This document shows, piece by piece, positions 20,737 to 33,183 of a stretch of DNA of 64,000 nt. The position numbers were made by a program, and so were the translations under genes. The notes beneath the pieces are model-generated. The model worked only from the letters and a program-made list of their open reading frames with translations. It was not told the origin of the DNA and made no database searches. The stretch is from Ancistrus triradiatus. Lineage: Eukaryota; Chordata; Actinopteri; Siluriformes; Loricariidae. Numbering within the stretch: the stretch's first letter is position 1; each line of letters starts with the position of its first letter. The stretch spans positions 16,797 through 80,796 of the forward strand of contig JAJAGP010003210.1 in NCBI GenBank assembly GCA_025084515.1. Reading direction: 5' to 3'.

Positions 20737-22610
20737 CATGAGTCACCAAATTTTATGTTAAAAGCATGCTGCAACGTTAACTAATGAGAACCAGGCAGTT
20801 ACACATTTCATTTAGCCTTAAATACGGTAAAGTCGATTCGATGCTGTGTGATTTCACCACTGTTATAAGTTTATATTGTGAGTGAATTTTATGACAGACT
20901 GTACAATATCATTTCAATTATTTGTGACGTGAACTTCACTAAACCTTTATTTAGACTAACATGTGATGTTGCAATATAGTTGGAAGATGGGAGGGTTATC
21001 TCTTTATCTGCTTTTGTTATGGTTTCTACCATCTGTTGTAGCTGGGGTCCATTTGCTATTACACCCAGAGTAAGCACATGCAGTGTTTGTTTGTTTGTTT
21101 GTATATACTGTATATAGGACAACATGTGAACATGTGATTTTTCAACCAAATTCAAACACCATAAAAACCAAAAAGAAAAAGCATGAAGAAAAGAAGAAGA
21201 AAAACTAGGGTGCAATCATAGGTATATTATGTGTATTATAGTATATTATTATTAGTATTATAATATTACATGATGTATATGTATATTATATCATATATGC
21301 ATGTGATTTCAGCCACTCCATTAGTCTCAGCGCTGCTGTCCCAGTGATTAGACATGTCGAAACTTGATTTGCCCCAGAGGCTATAAAGTTTAACTTCATA
21401 ATCACTCATGTCATGTATTTATTGATTATTATTATTGTTGTATTATATTGCTTTACTTAATTCTTGCATTTAATTGCATAGCAATATAGGTGTAAATAAA
21501 TCAGTCTACTGGAGGGTGGGAACAGATTAATCTTATTTACATTATGTCTACACATCTATAATATAGATTTCTGAGATCAAACAAATCGGTCGTCTGGAAC
21601 CAACTACGTTCTAATTCTTAGGTTCCAGAGCTGTTCTGGCTGCATGAGCTTACTGTGCCCCATGCTTTATTTCAGGATTGTCTGTGGTTGTATTGTAATA
21701 TTTTGTGATTATATTATGATTGTAATATTTATTCAGGAAATGTTGTGAGTTCCGTTAAGTTCTAACTTACTTAAGGCACTATATGATATATAGTATAGAC
21801 TGTTACTAACTTTTTTTTTTTTTGCTTTCATGTAGTTTTCTTCTAGCTTTGTTTAGTGGCTTAGCTTAGTCTAGCTGTTGTACTAAACCAAATTGTACTG
21901 TTGTGAAAAGTTAAAACAGTAAGTTGAAGAGTTTCTTGTAACACTTTAAAGATTGCACCATGAAAATCTATATTAGGCTGTGTTTTATTTTTAACTTCGA
22001 CTGTATTGTTGTATTTTATGCATCATATAAATGTATTTTACATGGTTTGTGAAATATAAGGAGCATAGCTGATGCTGGTATAGCGAGTGAGAGAGAGCTG
22101 CTTTAGCTGCATGAGCTTTCTGCACCCCTTTGCTACTCTCCTTTATTAAGAAATAAATCAGCAGATCTCCACGTCCTGATGTGTGTGTGCCTGACATCAA
22201 CTACAGCTACCATTTCAATCTGCTACACGTTGTCAAACTGGGAATCATTCAATTGTTTTACATTGTAATAAAGTTAATTAAACCCAAGTGTAAAAACTGT
22301 TTTTATTTGGTTAGGTAGCTGAATTTGTGATTCTTCTCTTATTTCTTTCCATACCTTTTTGCGTCCCTTTTTGCTCTGTCCTCATAAAACTGAGACATCA
22401 AAAGCACATTCTTTCCACTTCCTCAATTCCACAACCCGCTCTTCCCCATAAATCCCACACCTTTCATGCTTTTTACCATTGCAACCACATGTTCAAGAGT
22501 TTCGGTTTAGCCATTGAACTTTTTAGATAAACCTCGAAGCAGCAGCAGTCACTGACATTTAGAAATGGACATGCACAATAGATTTGTTAGTGTTCATGTA
22601 GTTGAAACAC
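20737..22610. other. AT-rich non-coding stretch
   Basis: No gene seen. There are short simple repeats (TTTG at about 21088-21104, a T-run near 21810) and a loosely repeated phrase with 'GCTGCATGAGCTT' near 21640 and 22105. Nothing else recognised. Confidence 0.4.
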
Positions 22611-23140
22611 TGTCATGCCCCACAACTGCGGCCGCTCTTTGATTCCCACTGTCGGTGAACTGCATCACATCACCCACAATCCTCCTTGGGGGTCTCATGA
22701 CTCTGGCTGGCCAATCCGCATCTTCGCTCATCTGTGGATTACTAACTGTGTGCACCTGTGGGAAGGGGTTTATAAGCTCGGCTGTTTGAGACTTATGTCG
22801 CGAAGTACTGTCTCGGTCACGTCTGAGCTTACCGAGCGCTCCTGTTTTGCCACTTCGTCCAATTGTGGCTTTACTCCTCTTTTGTTCCTCCGTCGGTTGT
22901 GGACTTCTTCCGGTTTTGTTCCGCGTTTGTCATGTGGGTTCTGCAGTTTGCCCGAGTGGCTGAGAGTGTCCCCTCTTGTATGTTCTTATATGTAAACAAA
23001 GAGAGCATGTATGCTCCCTTTGTTTGTTTGGTTAGGGAGGAATTTGTTTTTTTGTTAGCAGTGTAGATTTCTGTTATTAATAAATTCCTTATTGGTTGGA
23101 ATCTGCACTCATCTGTCTCGCACCGTCCACATTTGTTACA
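22611..23140 (+). mobile_element. probable solo LTR, 530 bp
   Basis: Begins TGTCATGCCCC and ends TTTGTTACA (TGT...ACA). It contains a TATA-like GTTTATAAGC at about 22770 and a poly(A) signal (AATAAATTCC) at about 23080, with a GC-richer body than its flanks. No matching target duplication was found (AACAC before, CATTC after) and there is no second LTR or internal gene, so ends and family (probably Ty3-like) are tentative. Confidence 0.65.
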
Positions 23141-23349
23141 CATTCTATAAAGTGCAGCTATTTACTGTGTAATGAAAGATAGATAATGTCAGAATTTGCT
23201 AACCCTTTGCCTACATGAGGTTTTAATTTTTTGTTTGTTGGTCCAGCCTTGACGTTATGTGATGGGTAAAGCTCATTCTGTCTATGCACTCACAGTGGGT
23301 CTTTCTTTTAAAACAAACACACAGTAATTTTGTAAGTTCTTGTAGTGTT

Positions 23350-23790
23350 TGGGAACTGCTCACTTTATTAGGTACACAAGTTCAATTTCTCATTCATTCA
23401 AATATCTAACCAGACAAGCAACCACTCATTACAACTGAGGTATGCAGAAGAGCATCTCTGAACAAACAAGTGGCTTCAGAAGACCACGCTGGGTGCCACT
23501 CCTGGCAGCTAAGGACAGGAAACTGAGGCTACAGTTCACACAGGCTCACCAAAACAACATGAAAGTACGGATCCATCCTGCCTTGTGTCAATGGTTCAGG
23601 CTGATTGTGGTGTAATGGTGTGGGGGGATTTTCTGGGCACACTTTGTGCCCCTTAATACCAACTGAGCATGGTTTAAACCCCACATCCTATCTGAGTATT
23701 GTTGCTGACCATGTGCACCCCTTCATGCCCATCTTCTGATATCTACTTCCAGCAGGGTAATGAGTTCACTGTACTCAAACGATCTCTACC
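23350..23790 (+). mobile_element. Tc1-like transposon fragment, deleted and broken
   Basis: Starts with the end motif CACTTTATTAGGTACAC. It continues with transposase remnants (CACTCCTGGCAGCTAAGGAC, AATGGTGTGGGGGGATTTTC, TACTTCCAGCAGGGTAATG) and stops near ACTCAAACGATCTC. Large internal deletions; no usable frame. Confidence 0.75.
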
Positions 23791-25070
23791 GTCTCCTCCA
23801 AACAGAGAGTTGTCCCCTCCAGGAAAAATCATTGTAACCATAACTAAATACTTTTAAATAATATATTGTAATATACATTGAAAGAACTGTTTGCATGTTT
23901 TGAGGGATTGCATTCTCCCCTTCATATGCCTCACAGTGGTTTGGTCCACTTCTTTTTAGGGTGGGCATTGTTGCTAGGTTACGTGTATGCCGCGGAGTAA
24001 TACTCATAGAGCGTCTGTCAGAGTGCCGTTATCATCAGTAAAGTCACGAGAAAATCGTCTCTCAGCCAATCAGATTGCAGGGTCGGAACTAACTGTGGTA
24101 TAATAATATATAGGCTATAATAAATTAAACAGAATAAAATATTATGAATAGAATAATGAAACAGAATATAAAACTATAGAATATAAGACAAAATCTATGT
24201 AAAAAATAAAATATTAAATATAATAACGTAGAGAATATGAGGGAGTATCGGCGTTATAGAATTAAATTCTTTAAATAATGATGATTATGTTGTATCTTGA
24301 ACAGACAATTGTTTTAATAAATGTTGGTTGTTTTTAGTAAATGTATGGCCTTATAGTAGTGATTATACAGTCACTTAAGTCTTTATGGAAACAATGTTCA
24401 TTTTGTAACATTAATATTCTTTTGAGTTTAAGTGAAATCGAAAGGCTTACTCTGTGAGCTTTATCTTTCTATCCATGCTGTGTGATTTGCTTAACAAATA
24501 GTGTGCGTGAGCTGTAATACTTTGGGTGCTGGGCCATTTCCATACAACTTCCAAAATCATACATGGAAAAAAAAAAAAAAAAGAAAAATCTAATTTAACA
24601 ATAAGGATGAAAGATTTTTAAAGATTTGTTTAGCTGGACAAACTCTAAAGTATCATGACCATGCAGCACACCAAAGATGGAGTTAGCAGAGATTTTTGCA
24701 TGTAAAAACACCTAAGTAGTCAGGGCAGGTCTAAGTAATGCAGGGAAGGTACCTGAGTTTCTGGTTAGCTGAGTGTAAGAAAAGCTTTCCCGGAGCTAAC
24801 AGAACTCTTCCAAGACTTGTCTCTACATGTTTCACATCTAGACAATGCAAGTAAAGTATTCAGACACAAGACAACCGGTATTTAAAAGATCTTACTAATG
24901 CTTCACCACCAGCAAGTTGCATAATCACATCTTTTAAAATACATTTCAGGCTTTTACCATCTTTGCTTTTATTTTCTTTTAAGTTTAGAAAATGCTATAG
25001 AATATTAAATTGTATAAGGCTGTCAATATTTAAATGCCATTCATGATTTCCTGAAACTCTCACTTCCTCA
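23791..25070. other. non-coding; contains a further copy of the shared first-intron block
   Basis: 24340-24550 repeats the block at 9150-9300, 13840-13960 and 35640-35790, which marks another duplication unit. A run of about 18 A lies near 24567. No gene seen. Confidence 0.6.
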
Positions 25071-25277
25071 TTCAGGTATAAGGTGTGGTTATGGTGACTC
25101 TTTAACACACTCTGGACCTGCAGCTACTTTCTTTTGCTTCCGTTGTCTATTTTGTGAAGAAAATTCCTGACTGTGTGTATCCATATCCTTTGCTTCAGCA
25201 TTCCCTGCTTTTTGTCTGTGGATTTACTTCTCTAGTAGGACTTAGAAGCTTTTCTATCAGTCAAATTCCTCCAAGTG

Positions 25278-26160
25278 ATGAGAAAAGGTAGGTTAAACAA
25301 TAAAAAGTAAATGCTCTATAATTGATAGTATATTATGTATGGTTTTATATATTATGTGTATGTATGCAAGTAATAATTAACATTCAATGAATACAGTTTT
25401 TACATAAAATCAATCACTAGTAACTATAAATGTGGCTTATTATAATGTATTTTTTATCTGCTCATACTAGAGAGAGGAAATAGCATGTCTGAACCTCCCT
25501 GTAAGTAAAATACATAAAGCACCATTACAGTATTTTGTGTTTGTATGTTTACTTGTAGGGTTTGAGAATATTTAGGAGCACATGTATGCACCGTTCAACA
25601 TCCACATTACCAAACATACTGTAGAATACGGTAATTCTTATCTTCGAATCTTTCATAAATTTTTTACATCCTTACCAAAAACAAAAGCAACATTGCCGTG
25701 TTGTTTTCTGCCTTCAAGACTGCAGTTCTCCTTTCTGACAGCAGGTGTCATAAGGTTTGGTCGTATTAGTCTTCAGTCTTATGTCGTGATTAATTACAGA
25801 CAGATTTTAAATTCCTATCATAATTCTTTAGATCTTGGCCATTAAAGCATTTTGATCAGCTGGACGTTAAATGGTGCATACCTGTACATTTTTCATTTTA
25901 CATTTTCCTTTCATTTTTATCTAAGGTTATACGTCTCAACTGGCTAAAATTGAATGAGTTGATATGGTCTGTAATCAGCTTTTGTTTTGTTTTGTTTTCT
26001 GTCAGTGTGTGAAACGGAGCAGTCGAATGATACAAAGCAAAGAATTTGCAATCAACACAGAAGAATAAAACAAATCATAATGCAGCATCATGATCGATTA
26101 TTAGTAATTCTAGCAAGAACTTGGAAGCCCAAGTTCTTATGCCTGTCTCCAATTCCTTAG
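25278..26160 (+). pseudogene. possible remnant 5' exons of a GIMAP-like gene without GTPase domain
   Basis: Three splice-flanked pieces fit together in phase 1: ATGAGAAAAG|GTAGGT (to 25287), 25471-25500 (between TACTAG and GTAAGT, containing MSEPP), and 26006-26160 (after TTTTCTGTCAG, beginning TGTGTGAAAC like real GIMAP exons). The last piece stays open for 50 codons to a TAG, but after CETEQ it shows no P-loop or other GTPase motif. It could be a decayed GIMAP or a chance arrangement. Confidence 0.3.
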
Positions 26161-26584
26161 ATACATTATTTAATGTAATAAACCTGCTGTTTCAAGAACG
26201 TTTCAATGTTTCCCAGATCTTTTCCCAGTGTTATGGATTATCAGGTCTCTTTCTGGTCTTTAGGTCTCACAGGTCTTGTCCCAGTCTTAAGTTTTTCCTG
26301 GTCTTGCCCTGGTCTCTACTTTTTCTGGGTCTTGTGCAACTCTCGAGGTTTTCCTTGCTTTAAAGTTTCTACCTGTCTCAGTGTCCCTGATCTTGCCCTG
26401 GTCTAAAGGTTTTCCAAGTCTTGCAATATTCTTAAAGCTTAAGCCACACCAAAATATCAATTATATATCAATTTTATCACCGAGATTTGAGGGCTTCCAC
26501 AAACCCCTGCTTATAGTAGAGGAGTCTATAAACAAATGATATCTGATTTTTACGGGACTAAGAGTCTTATACATGAGAAATGTA
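26161..26584. other. non-coding, low-complexity stretch
   Basis: Repeated C/T-rich phrases around 'GGTCTTG' and 'TTTCCTGG' between 26200 and 26430. No gene seen. Confidence 0.4.
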
Positions 26585-26752
26585 GGGACTGTGGTGGCTT
26601 AGTGGTTAAGGCTCAGGGTTCAAATCCCACCTCTAACAAGCTGCCACTGTTGGGTCCTTGAGCAAGACCCTAAACCCACAATTGCTTGGAACTGTATCAG
26701 CTGTAAGTCACTCTTAATAAGAGCATCTGCTAAATGCAGTTAATGTAAATGC
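26585..26752 (+). mobile_element. tRNA-derived SINE copy
   Basis: Head (GGCTTAGTGGTTAAGG, GGTTCAAATCCCACC), body (CCACTGTTGGGTCCTTGAGC) and tail (AGAGCATCTGCTAAATGCAG), with a small deletion between A- and B-box regions. Confidence 0.85.
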
Positions 26753-27412
26753 AATATGATAGAATGTTTATTTATATATTACAGTATGAGATTATTTTGG
26801 GTTCTTACATATTATAGCATAACAGTCTTACTTGAAACATGCAGTGAGTGAATGAGTGAGTGTTTGAGTGAAAAGCTGACCGAATATTATAATCCTGTGG
26901 AGGGCTTAGACTTCTGCTGTATAACCATAGTGTGAATTTTCTCTTTTGTTGTGCTCTAAAGATTCTTTGTTTGCATGGAAAACACTGTTATATTATAATT
27001 CAATTTGAATAATCATTTAATTGTCGTTTATCTGGACAATAATCTGTTACATGTGAAATTCGTGTTGGTGCAAAAGATGTAACTCTTCCTATGTCACTGT
27101 GTTTAAGTAACAGAATTAAAAATGCTGCAGTGTAACAGAGCCCTCACCTGGACATGTTTGAAGTAATGAATGGATTGTGATTTGAACTGTCTGGATAACT
27201 GATACTGAATAACAGCTGTACTTTAAAAATAAAGCATCAAGTGTAAATCATTTATACATTTGATTTTGTGTCTATACAAAACATTTATCATTGATAAATT
27301 AAAACTTTAATTTGTAAATAAGCTCTGTGATTACAATTTACATTTTATCGTTTTTATATATCTATACTCTTAAATGTATATGCTATAATATAATGCTTGA
27401 GCAGGGGTGCTA

Positions 27413-27414
<2 letters not shown>
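26753..27414. other. non-coding stretch
   Basis: AT-rich, no gene or clear repeat seen. Confidence 0.4.
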
Positions 27415-27443
<29 letters not shown>

Positions 27444-27480
27444 GTTGTTGTTGTTGTCATTATTATTATTATTATTATTA

Positions 27481-27517
<37 letters not shown>

Positions 27518-27520
27518 CAC
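27415..27520. repeat. (ATT)n microsatellite with ATTGTTG interruptions
   Basis: More than 30 near-perfect trinucleotide units with a short TTG block in the middle. Confidence 0.97.
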
Positions 27521-27599
27521 TTCATTAATAATAATTCATTATAATAATACTAAATAGATTAATAAATAATACTATAGCATAGTAATACTAAATATACTT

Positions 27600-27865
27600 C
27601 ATTCATTTTCTTATCCACTTAATCTTGGACAGGGTCGCAGGAGAACCGATGCTTAGCTGGAGGCACAGGGCGCAAGGCAGGAACAACCTTCGTCAATGGC
27701 AATTTATCGTAAGGAACACACTGAGGCCACTTCAGACTCTGGTAGGAAACTGCACTACACCTACAAAGACACAGGGAGGACATGCAAACTCCACACAGAA
27801 AAGACCAGTACGCTTCTCCTGAGATCAAACCCAGGGCCTTCAGTGCTACCCACCAAGCCACTGCG
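27600..27865. repeat. diverged common teleost interspersed repeat
   Basis: Begins with TTTTCTTATCCACTTAATC and contains GGGTCGCAGGAG and ACATGCAAACTCCACAC, phrases of the repeat also seen at 15120-15405. No coding frame. Confidence 0.6.
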
Positions 27866-28284
27866 TTGTAGTTTCCCTAACCTTAACCTCAGTAACCTTT
27901 TGGTTTAAAAAGGCTGCAAAGAAAACTGAAAGTATTCTGTTGTTGAAGTACAAAGCAGGTGATAAAAACACGTAATTAAACGTGACAGCCTGTTTGAATT
28001 ATGTCTATTGTTTCTCATCTGCCTGTCAACAGGTAAGTGATAACTGATAGATGAATTCAGATGATCATGCAGACAGACTGGGCCACAGTTTTTTACTGGT
28101 AGTACCATCATGATTTTTGATTATCCGTTTCAATCTACTTGTCTTTGGCTCCAGGAGTCAGCATTTCATTAAAACATGCTTTGCTTTGCGCTGGATTCCA
28201 GTAACCCTCTTTGTCTTTTTGATGCAAATTGGTTCTTAACCATATGTTACTTGACTGCAAAAAACATTTAAGAACATACCAAAT
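27866..28284. other. non-coding stretch
   Basis: No gene or recognisable repeat seen. Confidence 0.4.
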
Positions 28285-28460
28285 CAAATTCAAAGTCAAA
28301 TGCCTTTCTGTAGCACTTTTTTACAACAGAGCATTGTCTCAAAGCAGCTTTACTATTATCTAGATCCACAACCTCAACTGAGGAAGGACAGACACTCTAA
28401 ACGTGATGAACAAGAAACCTTTGGACCTTAAGAAAGGGACCTAAGGTTCTTGGACATCCT
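28285..28460. repeat. interspersed repeat, related to 57690-57905
   Basis: Contains GAGCATTGTCTCAAAGCAGC and a diverged 'gggacctaaggttcttgg' end, matching the better preserved copy at 57690-57905. Confidence 0.6.
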
Positions 28461-28735
28461 AGATTTTATATGCAAGAAATGAACTAAATTACCTATATAA
28501 ATAAAAAATATATAATTATAGTTTAAATACACAGAAGCTAAACAGACAACATATTTAAATAAAATAGAATAAATACAATCTATAAAAATATAGACTATAA
28601 TAAACTTGGGAATGTAGTATTATGAAGAATATAATAAAATATAAAACTACAGAATGTAACACAACAGCATATATAACAAATTAGATAACTTATAAAATAG
28701 GGAATATGAGTGAGTCTGTTGGTGTGATTTAGGTC
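28461..28735. other. AT-rich non-coding stretch
   Basis: No gene seen. Phrases such as TAATAAAATATAAAACTA also occur at 24120-24240. Confidence 0.4.
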
Positions 28736-30060
28736 AGCAAACAGAGCGTTTATTACAGGAATTAGCTTCTATTCTTCGATTTGTATTTACACTACAGAAT
28801 GGTTTAGGCTGGCTTGTGGAAACAATCTTCTTACTGCCGATAAAGGTCAGGTCTCCATACTACTTCTACTTGATCTTACTGCTGCTTTTGATACTATAAA
28901 CCACATCTTACTTCTGTCTAGACTTTCTAACATTGGACTTTCTGGCTCAGTACTATCCTGGTTCACATCTTATCTAACTGATAGGCACTATTTTGTTGGT
29001 ATGGGGAGCTGTGTATCTGACTCTGTTCCCATCCGTCAGGGTGTTCCCCAGGGTTCAGTACTCGGGCCTCTGTTATTCCTCATTTACCTCACTCCCCTTG
29101 GTGATATTTTCCGCCCTTATGGCTTGAAATTTCATTGCTATGCCGATGACACTCAAGTCTATGTCAGTCTTAAGCTGTCTGATTCCTTTCCTCCAGAACT
29201 GTCTCACTAGGTGTCTTAATGATCTACATTCCTGGCTTTGGGCAATCTATCTTCTCTTAAATACCCATAAAACAGAACTTCTCTGCACTGGCACAAAATC
29301 AGCTCTATCATCTCTTTCTAACCCTGTTCTTTTTATTGGTGATGTTTCGGTCCTCCCTTCTGCCTCTGCTTGTAATCTTGGTGTTCTTTTTGATCCTCTG
29401 CTGTCCTTTGAGCCTCACATACGATCTCTATCAAAGTCGGCCTTTTTCCATTTACACAATATTGCACGTCTCCGTCCGCTGCTATCCCCTAAGGCTGCTG
29501 AGGCACTCGTCCATGCATTTGTGGTTTCTCAACTTGACTACTGTAAATCCCTCCTTTATGGCCTTCCATCTAAAACTCTCCGGCTGTTACAGCTTATTCA
29601 GAACACTGTTGCTAGAATTTTAACATCCACGAGGAAAAGTGAACACATTACTCCTGTGCTCAAGAGACTTCACTGGTTGCCCATCCATCAACGCATCCAA
29701 TATAAAATACTACTGCTAACATTTAAATCACTTTATGGCTTGAGTCCTTCCTATCTGTCTGGTCTGCTCGATCACTACACTCCCTCCCGCACCTTACGGT
29801 CATCTCATTCCGGTTTATTGGTCACCCGCAGACTTAGGGTCTCCACAATGGGAGGCAGAGCTTTTAGGGTGGTTGCTCCCCTGCTCTGGAACTCACTCCC
29901 TCTTTCTATGTGCTCTACAACCTCTCTCTCTGTTTAAAACTCATCTAAAAACTTATATATTTTTCTCAGCATTTTCATTCCTCTTCTACTGTATCTGTGT
30001 AATTTGTGCTATCAATGTAAAGCAACCTTGGGTGTTGTGAAAGTATATATAAAGGTAATG

Positions 30061-30101
<41 letters not shown>
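28736..30101 (+). mobile_element. L2-type LINE, 5'-truncated, frameshifted
   Basis: From about 28800 the sequence encodes the reverse transcriptase core: a DLTAAFDTI-type block, GVPQGSVLGPLLF and the catalytic YADD at 29139-29150. A frameshift near 29205 moves it to another frame, which stays open from there to 29937. That part has the L2-typical C-terminus (QLDYCKSLLYGLPSK, LKRLHWLPIHQRIQYKILLL, GRAFRVVAPLLWNSLP). The untranslated end has TTGGGTGTTGTGAAAG and an (ATT)n tail at 30063-30101. No endonuclease part is present, so it is a 5'-truncated dead copy. Confidence 0.88.
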
Positions 30102-30102
<1 letters not shown>

Positions 30103-31599
30103 GAAGCAAGCAAAAGCCCCCTTTTTACCGTTTAACATTTTGAAAGATCTGTTGAAATAAAAGATTAAATCATACTGATCATGAAAGGATCAGTTTCAGT
30201 CTGAGGGTCTGAATATAATATTAAACCTAAAGAGTTTCCATTGTTAACTGCATATTCTTCCAGTCGGAAACTTTAAAACACTTTACAACACTCGATTGTG
30301 ATTGACATTGTGAAATATAAGAACACTGAGGTTTAAGTGTCATGTTAACAAAGCCTGGCCAGTACAAACACACATTTCTCTTTACTTGTTATAAAGTTTA
30401 CATTTCAGTTCGTCTTTTGCAAGCAAACTACCTGATGTTCCTCCTAACAACTCTCCCCATTTTTCCAGGCTTGGAGCCAAGACTAGGACTAAACTCCCAG
30501 GTGCTAGGGTTTTTCTGTGAAGCACCACTAAAGCTGCTGCTACACCTCTATAATACACTGACATTGGTTTTGATTTCTGACTAATCTGAAGTTAAACTTC
30601 CTCATGTTTACTGCAGATTAGTCAGAATTCAGAGTGACATCGCCTCTTTCAGGTGCGTCTTACCTTGAACAGATCATTTTGTTTGTTTGTTTGATTTTTT
30701 TTGTTCATTATAAAGACAGCATCAATAAAGTACTTTTTAAACGTTATTATTATTATTATTATTTAATCTAATTCGACAGGATTAGTCTGTAAGATGTGCG
30801 ATACTGAGCTGTGATCCTACTATTATGCCTGGTGATTGCAACAGGAACTTATGGGGCTTTTTTGATAATTCTGACAGGAAATTCCTTGGCATATTCCATA
30901 TTCAGGTCACAAACAACTGATAACATTAAACAGATATAATTCAGTCAATTAAGGTGAACAAGCTGAGATTTCACAGCATTTTATTCAAAAGTCATCTCAT
31001 AAATTGCACTGCTTTGCAGTATTTTTCTGTATTAGTTTATTGTTCTTTATTGCAATGCTTATATACACAGCTGTTTCTAAAGCATTTACTTGCTGATCAT
31101 TTACGACTTTGTGTCTGTCTTCAGGTGCTTCACTGCTTGAGTTATCCAGTAGGTCACGCAGTCAGTGGATTTGTGCAGATGTGCTGCCTGAGCACTAGCC
31201 ACAATTCACGCTTTTCAAAAGTTATTCTATATGTTGTTAATATGAAATTATATACTGTAATAAAATAAGGTCTGATGCTTTATATAGATGAGATCAGTGC
31301 TTAATTTGAGTCGGATCCTGCCGCAACAAGATCCGGGACCTCTCATATTTAGAGCACAAGTGTTCCGACACTCAGTTGTGTGGATTTAATTCAATGGTAC
31401 TTATTTGTGTGCAACCTCCTTTCCAAAAACCCAGACAGCTCATTTTCTTTGATGGTAACTTGTGTAATTAGATCATCAATCACGTATTGCACACTCATGC
31501 ATCACGGTGTCAGTGGTTGTGTCTGTTTCTTTCCTGAATTACTTTTGGTTCTGTGGAGCTCATCCATTCAGCCTTCAGTTCTTTCTGATTGGTGAAGGA
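30102..31599. other. non-coding stretch
   Basis: No gene seen. A possible non-coding exon end is at about 30654 (TCTTTCAG|GTGCGTC), reminiscent of the conserved first-exon donors at 9062 and 35544. A short (ATT)n run lies at 30746-30764. Confidence 0.4.
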
Positions 31600-31724
31600 T
31601 CTCAGTACTTCCTCTGGATAAACCAATCCCATGTAAAAACAGTCTCAAATCTCACTTCAGCTCTCTGACCAGCAGATCTGTGAGGAAGCAGTCGGGAGAG
31701 TTTTGTGCACCAAACTTCAACAAA

Positions 31725-31737
31725 ATGGGGGACAGAG
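31725..31737 (+). CDS. possible orphan start-codon exon of a lost GIMAP gene
   Basis: ATGGGGGACAGAG followed by the donor GTGAGG. The 13 nt end in phase 1, exactly like the start exons of the other GIMAP genes, and a stretch resembling a 5' UTR precedes it (31600-31724). No GTPase exon follows; LINE-like sequence and then a GIMAP-type 3' flank do. Very short, so judged mainly by context. Confidence 0.35.
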
Positions 31738-31934
31738 GTGAGGATTTATAAACCTAACATGATTGTGTGTGTATTCTGAGAGAAAGAGACTTGAAAATAA
31801 CAAAAATTGAAAAAAGTAAAACTTAATTATTTAGGTTTAAAAATTAGTTCAACAAGAAGTTTTAATTTTGCTGTAAAGAAACTCAAAGAAAAAGAAAAAG
31901 CAAGAAGAGCGCTCTTTGTTATTTAAAAGATCAA

Positions 31935-32260
31935 AGATCAATTCCATTTGATATGCCTGTCAAAATCTGGATTAAATTATTCAAATCTCTATTCAAACCC
32001 ATTGCCCTGTACTGTATTGAGGCGTGGAGAGCACTCGCACATACTCAGACTGGGACAAACACCCAACTGAAACCCTTCACACACAGTTCTGTAGAAATAT
32101 CCTCCACATCCAAGTAAACCCCATTAACTTTTGGAACCACATCAACCCACAATCACTGCACTATAATTCACTGAGCGGCCAGGTGAACAACAGTTGTCAC
32201 TAACGCAATTGATCCTGAGACTCAGCAGCCTGGACCAAACTCATGACCCACCTACTGGAC
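31935..32260 (+). mobile_element. LINE reverse-transcriptase C-terminal fragment
   Basis: From about 31950 it encodes a MPVKIWIKLFKSLFKPIALY-type stretch (a recurrent C-terminal LINE motif), then breaks up with stops. It sits where a GTPase exon would be expected. Clade not determined. Confidence 0.5.
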
Positions 32261-32780
32261 TGAAAGCACAAAACAACAATTATTATTGTTACTATATTAA
32301 TGACAAAAATCCATAGTTGTTCAGTGATAAAAGTTCAATTGCAGTACTTAGCATTTCAACCAGTTTTTGTTCATGTTTTGTTGATTTTGTAAATCTTGTG
32401 GGATCAACTGGCTTGTTTTGAATCTGTGCTGTGTTTCTTTTGATAACTTTTTATGACGTATTTTCTACATACATTCATTTAAAAAATTTTATTTGCTCCC
32501 AAATGATTATGCTGACTGTATGATTTGGAATGAAAAAACAATATATTAAATTTGAGTAAAATGCACTAGTGCTCTCAGACTTTTGGACCCCGCTGTTTGA
32601 ACGAGTTTTAACCTCTGACAGATGACTGAAGTTATTTAATTTTTGTTTTGTTTAGTGTGGGAGGTTTCATGGCTAAATTGGACCAGTCTGGTGACCAATC
32701 TTCATTAATTGCACATTGCACCAGTAAGAGCAGAGTGTGAAGGTTCAGTTAGCAGGGTAAGAGCACAGTTTTGCTCAATG
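32261..32780. other. GIMAP 3' flank without its gene
   Basis: 32300-32640 matches 2310-2575, the flank of the truncated GIMAP at 1290 (for example GATTATGCTGACTGTATGAT and CTCTGACAGATGACTGAAGT). No coding sequence. Confidence 0.6.
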
Positions 32781-33115
32781 CAATGCACACAACATTATGG
32801 GTGACATAGCAGAGTTCAGATGGTTTGATGAACATGAAAGTGAAGTTGAACATCTCCCATGGCCTGCACAGTCACCAGATCTAAATATTATTGAGCCACT
32901 TTGGGGTGTTTTGGAGAAGCGAGTCAGGAAACGTTTTCCTCCACCAGCATCACGTAGTGACCTGGCCACTATCCTGCAAGAAGAATGGCTTAAAATCCCT
33001 CTGACCACTGTGCAGGACTTGTACTATGTCTTTCCAAGACGAATTGATGCTGTATTGCCTCAAAAGGACACCATTACTAATAATTATTGTGGTTAAAAAA
33101 CCAGATGTTCAGTTC
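32781..33115 (+). mobile_element. Tc1-like transposon, C-terminal transposase fragment
   Basis: The 99-codon frame at 32797-33096 has the DDE transposase end: PWPAQSPDLNIIEPLWGVLE (catalytic third acid in the NIIEPLW segment), then an LQEEWLKIPLTTVQDLYYVF helix region. The N-terminal two thirds are missing. Confidence 0.85.
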
Positions 33116-33127
33116 CATTGTCTAACC

Positions 33128-33183
33128 CTGTGATATATATATATATTATATATATAATATATATACATATATATATATTTATA
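33128..33183. repeat. (AT)n-rich microsatellite
   Basis: Alternating AT/TA run just in front of the next Tc1-like element, whose insertion at TA sites fits such a location. Confidence 0.9.

Noticed and set aside
22611..23140. A host gene from the open frames at 22615-22995
   Set aside because: The segment has LTR-like ends, TATA and poly(A) signals; the frames lack family features.
27327..27557. A + strand frame coding a poly-isoleucine/valine protein
   Set aside because: It is only the (ATT)n microsatellite read in one frame; no gene.
27415..30101. CRISPR-like arrays from the many short repeats
   Set aside because: These are microsatellites and LINE tails without spacers; the genome is eukaryotic.
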